Source: Oscillospiraceae bacterium (GTDB lineage: Bacteria; Bacillota; Clostridia; Oscillospirales; Acutalibacteraceae). From it: 12,116 nucleotides of DNA. The stretch covers positions 1-12,116 of the forward strand of contig WQRM01000033.1 in assembly GCA_009786735.1 (NCBI GenBank). Reading direction: 5' to 3'. Positions 1-6,742 of this stretch are shown here, piece by piece. Numbering within the stretch: position 1 is the first letter of the stretch; every line of letters starts with the position of its first letter. Under the pieces are notes generated by a model. That model was not told the DNA's origin, made no database searches, and saw only the letters and a list, made by a program, of their open reading frames with translations. The position numbers and the translations under genes were made by a program.

Positions 1-156
1 CACATAGTCCATGTCTTCACGCATTACGCCATAGTTGATGATGTTGGCCGTGAGCGTGGGCAGCAGCAGCGTGCCTGCCATCTGCAGGGTGATGAACAGC
101 ATGAGCATGAACACACGCGTTTTACCTAGCTGTGCTTGCTTGAATAACTGAATCAC
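1..156 (-). CDS. ABC exporter, N-terminal fragment (5' end of gene only)
   Basis: The first 52 codons of a gene that runs off the left edge. It starts with GTG at 156-154, which overlaps the TGA stop of the TetR gene (GTGA), and has an AAAGGAGG ribosome site about 10 nt upstream inside the end of that gene. The peptide starts MIQLFKQAQLGKTRVFM and continues into a hydrophobic stretch (residues about 16-33) ending in LTANIINYGV. This matches the first transmembrane helix and following loop of type I ABC exporters (fused membrane and ATPase half-transporters) that often follow TetR regulators in Firmicutes. Export of drugs or other toxic compounds is the family expectation; the substrate is unknown. 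The ATP-binding domain lies outside the window, so the assignment rests on this fragment and on the TetR-exporter gene order. Confidence 0.7.
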   Translation of the reverse strand, partial: MIQLFKQAQLGKTRVFMLMLFITLQMAGTLLLPTLTANIINYGVMREDMDYV

Positions 157-785
157 TGGTCTTTCGCCTCCTTTTTATAGAAACATGTTCTGAAAATATC
201 CAAATACCCGCGCAGGGTATCTAAGAATTGCTCGTAGTCATCGTCTTGCTCGCCGTCGATGAGGCCGTCCATGGCGGTTGCAATGATGTCAATGGCTTTT
301 TCGGCATCGATGTCATCGCGGAACAAGCTTAGGTCGCAACGCGAATACAGCTCGTCGTAAGCGGCTTGCTGCTCTTCCTCCAGCTGCGCATTCTCCACCG
401 CCGGGGCATCAGCTTGGTGGATATACATGCCGTTGGTGAAGTCGTTGAGGTACGGATACTGACTGCTCATGTCTTTTTTCAGCAGCGCCGTTTGCCAAAA
501 CACTTCCAGGATATCCGCGTTGCCCTCGTTGAGCAAGTCGAAATAGTTACGGTTGACTAGCTCATTTGCATGCCGCACCAAGAACACATACAGTTGCTCT
601 TTAGACACGAAGTAGTGATACAGCAAGCCCTTTGAGATGCCTGCGATTTTCACAATGGCATCCGTCGAGGCCTTTTTGTAGCCATAGCGGAACTCCTTCA
701 TCGCTGCGTTGATGATACGGTTGCGCTTGCTTTCGTCTAACCTCATGAATTTTTCGAGATTAGCAATTTTGACCGATCCGTCCAT
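153..785 (-). CDS. TetR/AcrR-family transcriptional regulator
   Basis: A 210-residue protein of normal TetR length. The N-terminal DNA-binding domain is clear: an initial helix (residues about 16-36, ESKRNRIINAAMKEF) followed by the helix-turn-helix at about 40-63, with the family-typical TDAIVKIAGISKGLLYHYF. The rest is the variable helical ligand-binding and dimerisation domain, rich in acidic residues. The start at 785 is supported by AGGAGG 8 nt upstream; a start at M14 is possible but lacks such a site. The gene overlaps the downstream exporter gene by 4 bp, so the pair is co-transcribed. TetR proteins are usually ligand-released repressors of their own operon; the large inverted repeat over the promoter (801-855) suggests autoregulation here. 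The ligand is unknown. Confidence 0.93.
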   Translation of the reverse strand: MDGSVKIANLEKFMRLDESKRNRIINAAMKEFRYGYKKASTDAIVKIAGISKGLLYHYFVSKEQLYVFLVRHANELVNRNYFDLLNEGNADILEVFWQTALLKKDMSSQYPYLNDFTNGMYIHQADAPAVENAQLEEEQQAAYDELYSRCDLSLFRDDIDAEKAIDIIATAMDGLIDGEQDDDYEQFLDTLRGYLDIFRTCFYKKEAKDQ

Positions 786-800
786 AAAACGACCTCCTGT

Positions 801-855
801 TGACTGTTTTGGTTTGTCTGTGCTATTATTATATCACGACCAACCAAAAAAGTCA
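801..855. promoter_or_regulatory. Candidate TetR operator: long inverted repeat across the promoter
   Basis: Arm 801-818 (TGACTGTTTTGGTTTGTC) and arm 838-855 (GACCAACCAAAAAAGTCA) are reverse complements at 16 of 18 positions, separated by 19 bp. The gap holds the -10 box and the right arm overlaps the -35 box, so a bound protein would block RNA polymerase. The arms may be two separate binding sites. Binding by the adjacent TetR protein is inference from position. Confidence 0.6.
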
Positions 856-856
856 A
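828..856 (-). promoter_or_regulatory. Promoter of the TetR-exporter operon
   Basis: On the minus strand TTGACT (856-851) and TATAAT (833-828) are separated by exactly 17 bp, a near-consensus vegetative sigma-A promoter. Transcription would start near 821, giving a short leader before the AGGAGG site and the ATG at 785. The flanking sequence is strongly AT-rich. Confidence 0.85.
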
Positions 857-889
857 TAGTTTTTTGAAAAATATTTTTTTGGTCAATTT

Positions 890-1134
890 TGCATAAATTG
901 CGGTCTACATATTAACGAAAGCCCTCTTTCAATATAAGACAAAAGAGGGGCTCGGCGATTTTTTGTTGATGACCTTTAATTTAAGAGTACGGACAGGGGG
1001 CTCGGATTGCTTTGCGTAATATCGCAAGCAGGCACGAGTGAGCAGTTTGAGGTCGTCGTATCGCGTGCTATGGCTTCGATATGAGTTTTGTCGCATTTTG
1101 CTAACTCTTTGACAGCGCGGCTTTTCAACCTGTA
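890..1134. other. Hairpin-rich intergenic stretch without a convincing gene
   Basis: Between the TetR promoter and the tRNA terminator I see several inverted repeats but no supported gene. Arms 920-929 and 942-952 (AGCCCTCTTT / AAAGAGGGGCT, one bulge) form a strong stem; on the minus strand it is followed by TTTCGTT and could end a leftward transcript. Around 1010-1031, TGCTTTGCG and CGCAAGCA form a stem with one bulged base and a six-base loop. A weaker TATCG/CGATA pair lies near 1057-1082. An 86-codon minus-strand reading frame (929-1189) crosses the region and ends in the loop of the first stem, but it lacks a ribosome site and overlaps the tRNA terminator. Confidence 0.45.
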
Positions 1135-1177
1135 AATACCAAACGAGCCACCCAAACCGGGCGGCTCGCTTGGTATT
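1135..1177 (-). terminator. Hairpin downstream of tRNA-Arg
   Basis: AATACCAA-A-CGAGCC pairs with GGCTCG-C-TTGGTATT across a short C/A-rich loop, giving a long stem (about 14 paired bases broken by one mismatch, plus inner CC/GG pairs). It lies 19 bp beyond the CCA end of the tRNA in the direction of tRNA transcription. The minus-strand tail after it is only moderately T-rich, so it may act as a terminator or as a processing or stability hairpin. Confidence 0.65.
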
Positions 1178-1195
1178 AAATTTTGTCATTTAATA

Positions 1196-1272
1196 TGGCG
1201 CGCCTGGAGGGATTCGAACCCCCGCCCTTCAGAATCGGAATCTGCTGCGATATCCAGCTTCGCCACAGGCGC
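1196..1272 (-). tRNA. tRNA-Arg (anticodon CCG), CCA encoded
   Basis: Read on the minus strand, a complete cloverleaf fits 1272 to 1199. The acceptor arms are GCGCCTG and CAGGCGC, the D stem is GCGA/TCGC, and the D loop is AGCTGGATA. The seven-base anticodon loop TTCCGAT gives anticodon CCG, reading CGG arginine codons. The variable loop has five bases and the T arm carries TTCGAAT between GGGGG and CCCTC. The discriminator base G and an encoded CCA follow (1198-1196). The outermost anticodon-stem pair (position 27 G with 43 A) is mismatched, which is tolerable. The gene has its own promoter. Confidence 0.95.
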
Positions 1273-1303
1273 ATGTGGGTCTCATTGTTGCGAGACAACC
1301 TTG

Positions 1304-1332
1304 ATTATACCACAAAACCGACTGCATGTCAA
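1304..1332 (-). promoter_or_regulatory. Promoter of tRNA-Arg
   Basis: The minus strand carries TTGACA (1332-1327) and TATAAT (1309-1304) with a 17 bp spacer, a perfect consensus. Initiation near 1297 would leave a leader of about 25 nt before the tRNA 5' end; this leader contains a small GTCTC/GAGAC inverted repeat (1279-1283 with 1292-1296). Confidence 0.85.
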
Positions 1333-1377
1333 GTGCAATCGGGCGTTGGTTGCATATTTTCCCCACGGTTGCTTTGC

Positions 1378-2829
1378 CTACAGCGCTCGCCCCATGTAGT
1401 TCGCGCGCCGGGTGATAAAATCCAGTAGGAAGTCCACATGACCCGGATGCGTGGCGATGGCGACCATCTGCGGTGGCGTGCGGTTTGGCCACACGGCAGT
1501 GCCTAGAATTGGATGCCGCACAAAGTTGCGCGCGAAGCAGGCTTGGTAGCGTGTTGCAAGCTGGCGCACATGAGTTGTTGTGTTGGTGATTGCCGGGCGC
1601 GCAATGCTGTTGAACCGTTGCGCCAACAGCGAGCGAAACTGCCGCGTTTGCATCAGGTTTTGGAACCAATAATGCTGCCCTTGCAAAAACAAACCATTGG
1701 GCGAAATGTCGTGGTACCAGTTGCCGAAGGTGGTGTCGAAATCCCATATCGGGCCCATGTACAGCCTGCGGTTGTCGCCTTGTCCGCGAATTTGCATGAA
1801 CCAGCTGGAAAATCCGGCGTCGGGGTTGCGGGTGAGTTCTTGCACGATCATGAAATCAGCCATTGAGTTAACATCAAGCACGGCAGAAATTGCGGCAAAA
1901 TCTCGCGAGCGGATGGCACGGCTCACTCGCTCGACGAACGCGCGTGCATATTCCATGTGACCGGGCGTGGCGTTGGGCCAGCGGATTTCATACAGCGAGT
2001 CGCGGTTTGACACACCAGCGTGGGTGTTGTTCACATAACCTGCGGCGCTGGTGTTGATGCGGAAAAAGTCCACCCCTTGTGTGCCATTGCGATACAGCCG
2101 CCAGTCCATCTCCAGCAAGTATTCACTGATGGCGGGGTCTGTGTGGGCAGTGAGGCGCGCGCGCCCAGGACCGATGTCGCGTTCGTCCGCGAGGGTATAC
2201 ACGCCCATGTATCGCCCGTTCACATACAGATGCACATTGCGCGCAAAGGGTGTCCAATATAGCCCGGTGAGCTGTGCGCCAATGTGCAGTGTGGCATAGT
2301 TGCGCAGCAAGCTCATGTCGCCATGGTTGGCAAGCAGTATCCACTCACGGTGCGCGTGACCGGAATCCAGCATGGGCTGTGCGCTGCTGAACTGAATGCG
2401 CAGCGGACGCTTGCCCGGCAAGTCCCACCAGGTTGAGTTCCCGCGCCCACGAATGCGACCTGTTGCGTCTGCAAAGTGGTGCGCGCTGTTGCCGCCGCCG
2501 GCGAGCTCGAAGGTCGAGTCTATCCACAAATTGCGCTCCACAAAGGGCGTGCCATTGGCGCGAATGTGCAGCGACGGCAGACCATCTGTGGTTGTTGGTG
2601 TCCACACAATGGGGGTGATGTCGCCGTTGTCGTTGTCGTTATCATTGTGGTCGTCATTATACGCCTCGTTTTGCTCTTCATTTTCGTCGTCGTATGGCGG
2701 GTATGTTTCAACTTCTTGCGTGGTTGCGGGTTCGGTTTCGTCCGGGTCAGTTGCTGCCGTGCAAGCGGGCAACAGCAGCACCGCCGCCAGCATCGCAGCG
2801 GCCAACAAGGCACAGAAAATCTTCTTCAT
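1378..2829 (-). CDS. CotH-kinase-family lipoprotein
   Basis: A 483-residue exported protein. Residues 1-23 are a lipoprotein signal peptide (MKKIF, hydrophobic core, lipobox LPAC with Cys23). Residues 24-80 are a low-complexity linker rich in D, E, N and T, expected to hold the domain away from the membrane. From about residue 85 the CotH domain follows: RGRGNSTWW (127-135), GKRPLRIQF (139-147), WILLANHGDMSLLRN (163-177), NVHLYVNGRYMGVYTLADE (198-216) and PIWDFDTTFGNW (360-371). CotH is a spore-coat protein kinase in Bacillus, but the family is large and includes surface and cellulosome-associated proteins; its phosphorylating role here is inferred. The lipid anchor and vegetative-type promoter argue for a cell-surface protein rather than an inner spore-coat protein. 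AAAGGGGGAG precedes the start at 2829. No terminator is evident before the tRNA promoter. Confidence 0.9.
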   Translation of the reverse strand: MKKIFCALLAAAMLAAVLLLPACTAATDPDETEPATTQEVETYPPYDDENEEQNEAYNDDHNDNDNDNGDITPIVWTPTTTDGLPSLHIRANGTPFVERNLWIDSTFELAGGGNSAHHFADATGRIRGRGNSTWWDLPGKRPLRIQFSSAQPMLDSGHAHREWILLANHGDMSLLRNYATLHIGAQLTGLYWTPFARNVHLYVNGRYMGVYTLADERDIGPGRARLTAHTDPAISEYLLEMDWRLYRNGTQGVDFFRINTSAAGYVNNTHAGVSNRDSLYEIRWPNATPGHMEYARAFVERVSRAIRSRDFAAISAVLDVNSMADFMIVQELTRNPDAGFSSWFMQIRGQGDNRRLYMGPIWDFDTTFGNWYHDISPNGLFLQGQHYWFQNLMQTRQFRSLLAQRFNSIARPAITNTTTHVRQLATRYQACFARNFVRHPILGTAVWPNRTPPQMVAIATHPGHVDFLLDFITRRANYMGRAL

Positions 2830-2858
2830 GTCTCACACTCCCCCTTTTTGATGCACCT

Positions 2859-2887
2859 ATTATAACACAGACATGTTGGCTTGTCAA
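2859..2887 (-). promoter_or_regulatory. Promoter of the cotH-like gene
   Basis: The minus strand shows TTGACA (2887-2882) and TATAAT (2864-2859) with 17 bp between them, a perfect sigma-A-type promoter about 30 bp before the start codon. A short inverted repeat, GCTTGT-N4-ACAAGC (2879-2894), covers the -35 box and could be a regulator site. Confidence 0.85.
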
Positions 2888-2917
2888 CACAAGCGTCACG
2901 GCGGGGCAAAAAATTGC

Positions 2918-2947
2918 TTGACAATCGCGCCGAAGGCATTGTATAAT
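2918..2947 (+). promoter_or_regulatory. Promoter of the five-gene ThDP/transketolase operon
   Basis: TTGACA (2918-2923) and TATAAT (2942-2947) are separated by 18 bp. The site is divergent from the cotH-like promoter, with 30 bp between the two -35 boxes, so the two transcripts could share regulation. Initiation is expected near 2954, at the edge of a 12-bp palindrome. Confidence 0.85.
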
Positions 2948-2955
2948 AATAAAAA

Positions 2956-2967
2956 TTAACGCGTTAA
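2956..2967. promoter_or_regulatory. Palindromic candidate operator TTAACGCGTTAA
   Basis: A perfect 12-bp palindrome lies just after the predicted transcription start, and its last two bases belong to the AAGGAG ribosome site (2966-2971). Placement between promoter and ribosome site is typical for a repressor that blocks transcription. No regulator gene for it lies beside the operon in this window. The type of regulator cannot be told. Confidence 0.5.
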
Positions 2968-2979
2968 GGAGAAATGCCT

Positions 2980-4740
2980 ATGAAACTCACCGGCGGAGAA
3001 ATTGTACTGAAACAACTCGTGGCACAAGGTGTGCCCTACATCGCGGGGATTCCCGGGCACGGCTGCCTGGCGTTGTTCGACGCCATACGCCGCGAAGAAG
3101 AAGCAGGCAACATCAAATACCTGCAAGTGAAGCACGAACACACCTCGGCCGCCATCGCCGACGGCTACTACCGCACCAAAGGCGAGCCCATGGCGGTGTT
3201 TGCCTCCATCGGCCCGGGCACGCTGAACCTGAGCATCGGCATCGGCAACGCCTATGTGGATTCCACCGCATTGCTTGCGCTGTGCGGCGACACCCATGTG
3301 CACATGATGGGCACCGGTGTGCTGCAAGAAATTGAGCGCTACCAAGACAGCAACATCATCCGCAGCCTCGAGCCCCTAGCCAAGCGCACCTGGCGTGCCG
3401 AAAACGCTCGCCAGCTGCCGCGCATGATGTCACGCGCGTTCCGGCAGATGCTGCAAGGTCGTCCGGGGCCATGCGTGATCGCGCTGCCCATGGACGTGCA
3501 GGCCGAAGCGATTGACTGCAACATCGCAGCGGTCGAGCCGCCTGCGGTGCCCTGTGCGGATGCCGCGAGCATCGCCAAAGCGGCAGCGGTGATGAAAACC
3601 GCCAAGCGTCCGGTGATTATGGTCGGTGGCGGTGCGCTGTATGCCAAAGCTGGGGAGCTCATCACCCAGCTGGCCGAAGCTTGGGGTGCTGCGATCATCA
3701 CCACCATGGCGGGCAAAGGCACGGTTGCCGAAACCCACCCGCAAGTGGGCTTTCATACCGGCAGCAAAGGCACAGCCATTGGCGTGGAGCTCACCCGCAA
3801 GGCCGACGTTGTGCTGGCAGTGGGCACGCGCTTTGCCGACGAAACCACCTGTTCATACCGCAAAGGGGCTGCGTTTAACTTCCCCGAAACCAAGCTCGTG
3901 CACATCGACCTTGACGCGGGCGAGCTGGGCAAGAACTACACGCCTGACGTTGCCATCAACGCGGACTTGTGTGACAGCTTACGCCAGCTGCTGGGGCACG
4001 ACTTTGCCGCCAACGCAGACTATCTCGCGGAAATCAAGCAGCTGCGTGAAGACTGGTTTGCTTATCTCGCGCAAGTGCGTGCACAGCCAACCGACCAACT
4101 CACCATCTCGCAGCTCACCGGCATTTTGAACGAAACCCTGCCGGAGAATACCATCATTTCCACATCCTCGGGCAACACGCAGGCGCAGTTGTTCCAAGAG
4201 TATTGCTACCCGCAAGCCGGCTGCAACCTCACCACGGGTGGGTTTTCCACCATGGGCTGGGCAGTGCCTGCGGCCATGGGCGCGAAGCTCGCCGCACCCG
4301 ACCAACCCGTCATCGCCTACCTCGGCGACGGCGACTTCATGATGACCATGCAGGAGCTTTCCACCATCGCGCAGTACGACATCCCCGTGGTCGTCGTTCT
4401 CGCAGACAACCACGGCTGGATGGCCATCAAAGACCTGCAAATCGGCGCGCTGGGTGCCGAAACCGCCTTTGGCAACGACTTCGCGCCCGGCACGGACTTC
4501 GCCGCCATCGCCGAAGCCTTTGGTGTGGCTGCATGGCGTGCAAACACCGCAGATGAAGTCAAGCAAGCGCTGAATGAATCCATCGCAAGCGGAAAGCCGG
4601 GCTTTATCCACATTAACGTGTGCCGTGAACACCCGAACTCGGGCGGTCGCGCATTCGGGTGGTGGGATGTGCCCGTGCCTGCCTATCTGGAAGAACGCCG
4701 CGAAGTCTATGAACAAGCCGCAAAGGAGGAGTTAGTGTGA
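2980..4740 (+). CDS. ThDP-dependent enzyme, IolD / acetolactate-synthase-like
   Basis: A 586-residue protein with the three-domain layout of acetolactate synthase-type enzymes. An N-terminal ThDP-pyrimidine domain (about 1-170) holds the activating glutamate E53 in VKHEHTSAAIADGYYR and SIGPGTLN. A central domain follows (about 185-330). The C-terminal ThDP-diphosphate domain (about 365-560) holds GDGDFMMTMQELS (from G449) and ADNHGW, fitting the GDG-X26-N cofactor motif. The C-terminal WWDVPVPAYLEE resembles the end of IolD, the diketone hydrolase of myo-inositol catabolism, as I recall it, but the protein is shorter than IolD (about 640) and there is no IolE, IolB or IolC. Sulfoacetaldehyde acetyltransferase or carboligase activities remain possible. 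I prefer the ATG at 2980 (8 nt from AAGGAG) over the one at 2974, which is only 2 nt away. First gene of the operon; its TGA overlaps the next ATG by one base. Confidence 0.85.
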   Translation: MKLTGGEIVLKQLVAQGVPYIAGIPGHGCLALFDAIRREEEAGNIKYLQVKHEHTSAAIADGYYRTKGEPMAVFASIGPGTLNLSIGIGNAYVDSTALLALCGDTHVHMMGTGVLQEIERYQDSNIIRSLEPLAKRTWRAENARQLPRMMSRAFRQMLQGRPGPCVIALPMDVQAEAIDCNIAAVEPPAVPCADAASIAKAAAVMKTAKRPVIMVGGGALYAKAGELITQLAEAWGAAIITTMAGKGTVAETHPQVGFHTGSKGTAIGVELTRKADVVLAVGTRFADETTCSYRKGAAFNFPETKLVHIDLDAGELGKNYTPDVAINADLCDSLRQLLGHDFAANADYLAEIKQLREDWFAYLAQVRAQPTDQLTISQLTGILNETLPENTIISTSSGNTQAQLFQEYCYPQAGCNLTTGGFSTMGWAVPAAMGAKLAAPDQPVIAYLGDGDFMMTMQELSTIAQYDIPVVVVLADNHGWMAIKDLQIGALGAETAFGNDFAPGTDFAAIAEAFGVAAWRANTADEVKQALNESIASGKPGFIHINVCREHPNSGGRAFGWWDVPVPAYLEERREVYEQAAKEELV

Positions 4741-5939
4741 TGAATAAGCTCAAATTTGTGTTGATTGGCTGTGGTCGCATTGCAAGCCTGCATGTTGCGG
4801 GCTACAAAGACCACCCGCAAGTGCAACTGTGGGGCGTGTGTGACATCAACAAAAGCGCCGCGCAAACCTTCGCCCAAGAGCACGGCGTGCCGCATGTATA
4901 CGACAGCTTTGACGATGTGCTCGCCGACCCCGAAGTCGTTGCCGTGGAGCTGCTGATTCCGCACCACCTGCACTGTGAATATAGCGTGCGGGCGTGCAAC
5001 GCGGGCAAGCATGTGAGCGTGCAAAAGCCCATGGCGATGAATCTGGCGCAGTGCGATGAGATGATCGCCGCCGCAAAAGCGAACAACGTGACGCTCAAAG
5101 TCTACGAAAACTTTGTGTTCTACCCACCCTATCAACTGGCGAAAAAGCTGCTGGATGACGGCGAAATCGGCAGCCCCCGTGGCATCCGCTTGAAGATGAA
5201 CAACGCGGGCTTGGCCTCCAGCAACCTGCCGATTGACAAAAAAGTCAAACGCGGCGACGTGGCTGCCGGCGAGCTTGTGGAAAAAACCGGCTGGGCAATT
5301 GACCCGAAAAGCTGGCTGTGGCGCTTTAACGAAACGCTCAGCGGTGGCGGGCCCACGGTGTTTGATGATGGCTACCACAAGTTCAGCGTGGCGATGTATT
5401 TGCTGGGCGACGTGGAGAAGGTTTGCGCGTGGATTGACAGCACGCAAATTCTGCCCGGCGTTGCGCTGGATACCCCGGCGACGATCATGTTCAAGTACAA
5501 AGACCGCCCGCTGTATGGCGTGTGGGACGTGATGAGCAGCGACGAAATGTATGTGCAAAGCAAGTATTACACTTGCGATGAGCGCGTGGAAATCACGGGC
5601 TCGCGCGGGGTGATTTGGATTACGCGCTGCACGGCAGTTATGCAGCCCGAGGTCGCGCCGGTGATCATGTATCGCGACGGCGAAACCACGGAATATTGGG
5701 ACATGAAGCACGACTGGGCGGATTCGTTTGAACATTGCTCGCTGGATTTCATCGACAGCGTGGTCAACCAACGCGAGCCGATGCTCACCGGCGAACGCGG
5801 GCGCGAGGTGCTCAAGTTTGCCCTAGCGGCCATTGATTCCTCGGCGCAGAACAAAGAAATCCACCTCGACGACTACGAAGACAAAGCCGTGCTGAAACAA
5901 AGAGGCTTGCTTGGCTCGCTGTTTGGGAGACACAAATGA
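4740..5939 (+). CDS. Gfo/Idh/MocA-family NAD(P)-dependent dehydrogenase
   Basis: A 399-residue oxidoreductase. The N-terminal Rossmann fold shows FVLIGCGRIASLHVAGY (residues 6-22), the dinucleotide-binding GxGxxA pattern. The usual catalytic EKP motif reads QKP (95-97), keeping Lys96. The second domain carries GGGPTVFDDGYHKFSVAMYLLG (starting at about 202), containing the Asp and His (D210, H213) expected in the active site. Family members oxidise hydroxyls of inositols, sugars and sugar acids (for example IolG) to ketones. The ATG at 4740 is preferred to an overlapping GTG at 4737, because AAAGGAGGA (4722-4730) lies 9 nt before the ATG. It overlaps the preceding gene by one base and the following gene by 4 bp (ATGA). 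It probably supplies the keto substrate for the ThDP enzymes; the substrate itself is unknown. Confidence 0.9.
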   Translation: MNKLKFVLIGCGRIASLHVAGYKDHPQVQLWGVCDINKSAAQTFAQEHGVPHVYDSFDDVLADPEVVAVELLIPHHLHCEYSVRACNAGKHVSVQKPMAMNLAQCDEMIAAAKANNVTLKVYENFVFYPPYQLAKKLLDDGEIGSPRGIRLKMNNAGLASSNLPIDKKVKRGDVAAGELVEKTGWAIDPKSWLWRFNETLSGGGPTVFDDGYHKFSVAMYLLGDVEKVCAWIDSTQILPGVALDTPATIMFKYKDRPLYGVWDVMSSDEMYVQSKYYTCDERVEITGSRGVIWITRCTAVMQPEVAPVIMYRDGETTEYWDMKHDWADSFEHCSLDFIDSVVNQREPMLTGERGREVLKFALAAIDSSAQNKEIHLDDYEDKAVLKQRGLLGSLFGRHK

Positions 5940-6742
5940 ACATAACCGAAACGAGGAAAGCCGCAGCGGAAATCCGCAAACTGACCATCGCCGCCATGCA
6001 GTCGGCAGGTTATGGTCACATTGGCGGCAGCATGAGCATCGCCGATGTGCTGGCGGTGCTATACACCGACATCATGCGCGTTGACCCAAAGAATCCACGC
6101 GACCCAAACCGCGACTGGCTCGTGTTGTCCAAAGGACACTGCGCGCCGGGGCTGTGCGCGGCACTGGCACACAAGGGCTACTTCCCCAAAGAGGAAGTGC
6201 TCACGCTCAACCAAAACGGCACACGTCTGCCCAGCCACTGCGACCGCCTGAAAACCCCCGGCGTGGACATCAGCACCGGCAGCCTGGGGCAAGGGATCTC
6301 CATGGCAAGCGGGGTTGCGCTGGGCAACGCCATGCAGGGCATCAACAGCCACGTGTATGTCATCTTGGGTGACGGCGAGCTCAACGAAGGTCAAAACTGG
6401 GAGACTGCGCAGTTCCTCGCGCACCGACAGATGGACAACATCACCGTGATTGTGGATGCCAACCAGCGCCAGCTCGATGGCTACACCGAGGACGTTTGCA
6501 AGCAGTTTGACATTGCGGAGAAATTCCGCGCCTTTGGGTTGCACACCTTGGAATGCGATGGTCACGATGTGCGCGCGCTCCACGATGCGCTGGTGCAAAA
6601 ACCGGCAGTGCTTGTGATGCACACGGAGAAAGGTCACGGCTGCAACTTTGCCGAGATACCGGGCTTCAACCACTACATGGTCATCACCGACGACATGGCG
6701 CGCGCCGCCTGCGAAGAAATTGACAGGAGGCTGACCGCATGA
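5936..6742 (+). CDS. Transketolase, N-terminal (ThDP-diphosphate) subunit
   Basis: A 268-residue protein matching the first third of transketolase, made as a separate subunit. Visible motifs are GHIGGSMSIADVLAVLY near residue 27, LSKGHCAPGL near 65, DISTGSLGQGISMASG near 110, and the cofactor motif GDGELNEGQNWE (from G145) ending at Asn176 in VIVDANQ. Together with the next gene it should form a complete enzyme moving a two-carbon unit from a ketose to an aldehyde acceptor. Split transketolases are common in Clostridia and archaea and are often used in specialised pathways rather than the central pentose phosphate route. The ATG overlaps the stop of the dehydrogenase gene (ATGA), with GGGAG upstream. 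The operon context suggests an unusual ketose as substrate. Confidence 0.93.
   Translation: MNITETRKAAAEIRKLTIAAMQSAGYGHIGGSMSIADVLAVLYTDIMRVDPKNPRDPNRDWLVLSKGHCAPGLCAALAHKGYFPKEEVLTLNQNGTRLPSHCDRLKTPGVDISTGSLGQGISMASGVALGNAMQGINSHVYVILGDGELNEGQNWETAQFLAHRQMDNITVIVDANQRQLDGYTEDVCKQFDIAEKFRAFGLHTLECDGHDVRALHDALVQKPAVLVMHTEKGHGCNFAEIPGFNHYMVITDDMARAACEEIDRRLTA

Noticed and set aside
929..1189. 86-codon minus-strand reading frame next to tRNA-Arg
   Set aside because: No ribosome site before its start, it runs through the tRNA terminator hairpin, and the composition is not protein-like at its N-terminus. A shorter gene starting inside cannot be excluded.
1229..1747. 172-codon minus-strand frame and other long frames overlapping the GC-rich genes
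   Set aside because: These are shadows of the CotH, ThDP, dehydrogenase, transketolase and ABC genes, with repetitive His/Arg/Ala composition and no ribosome sites.
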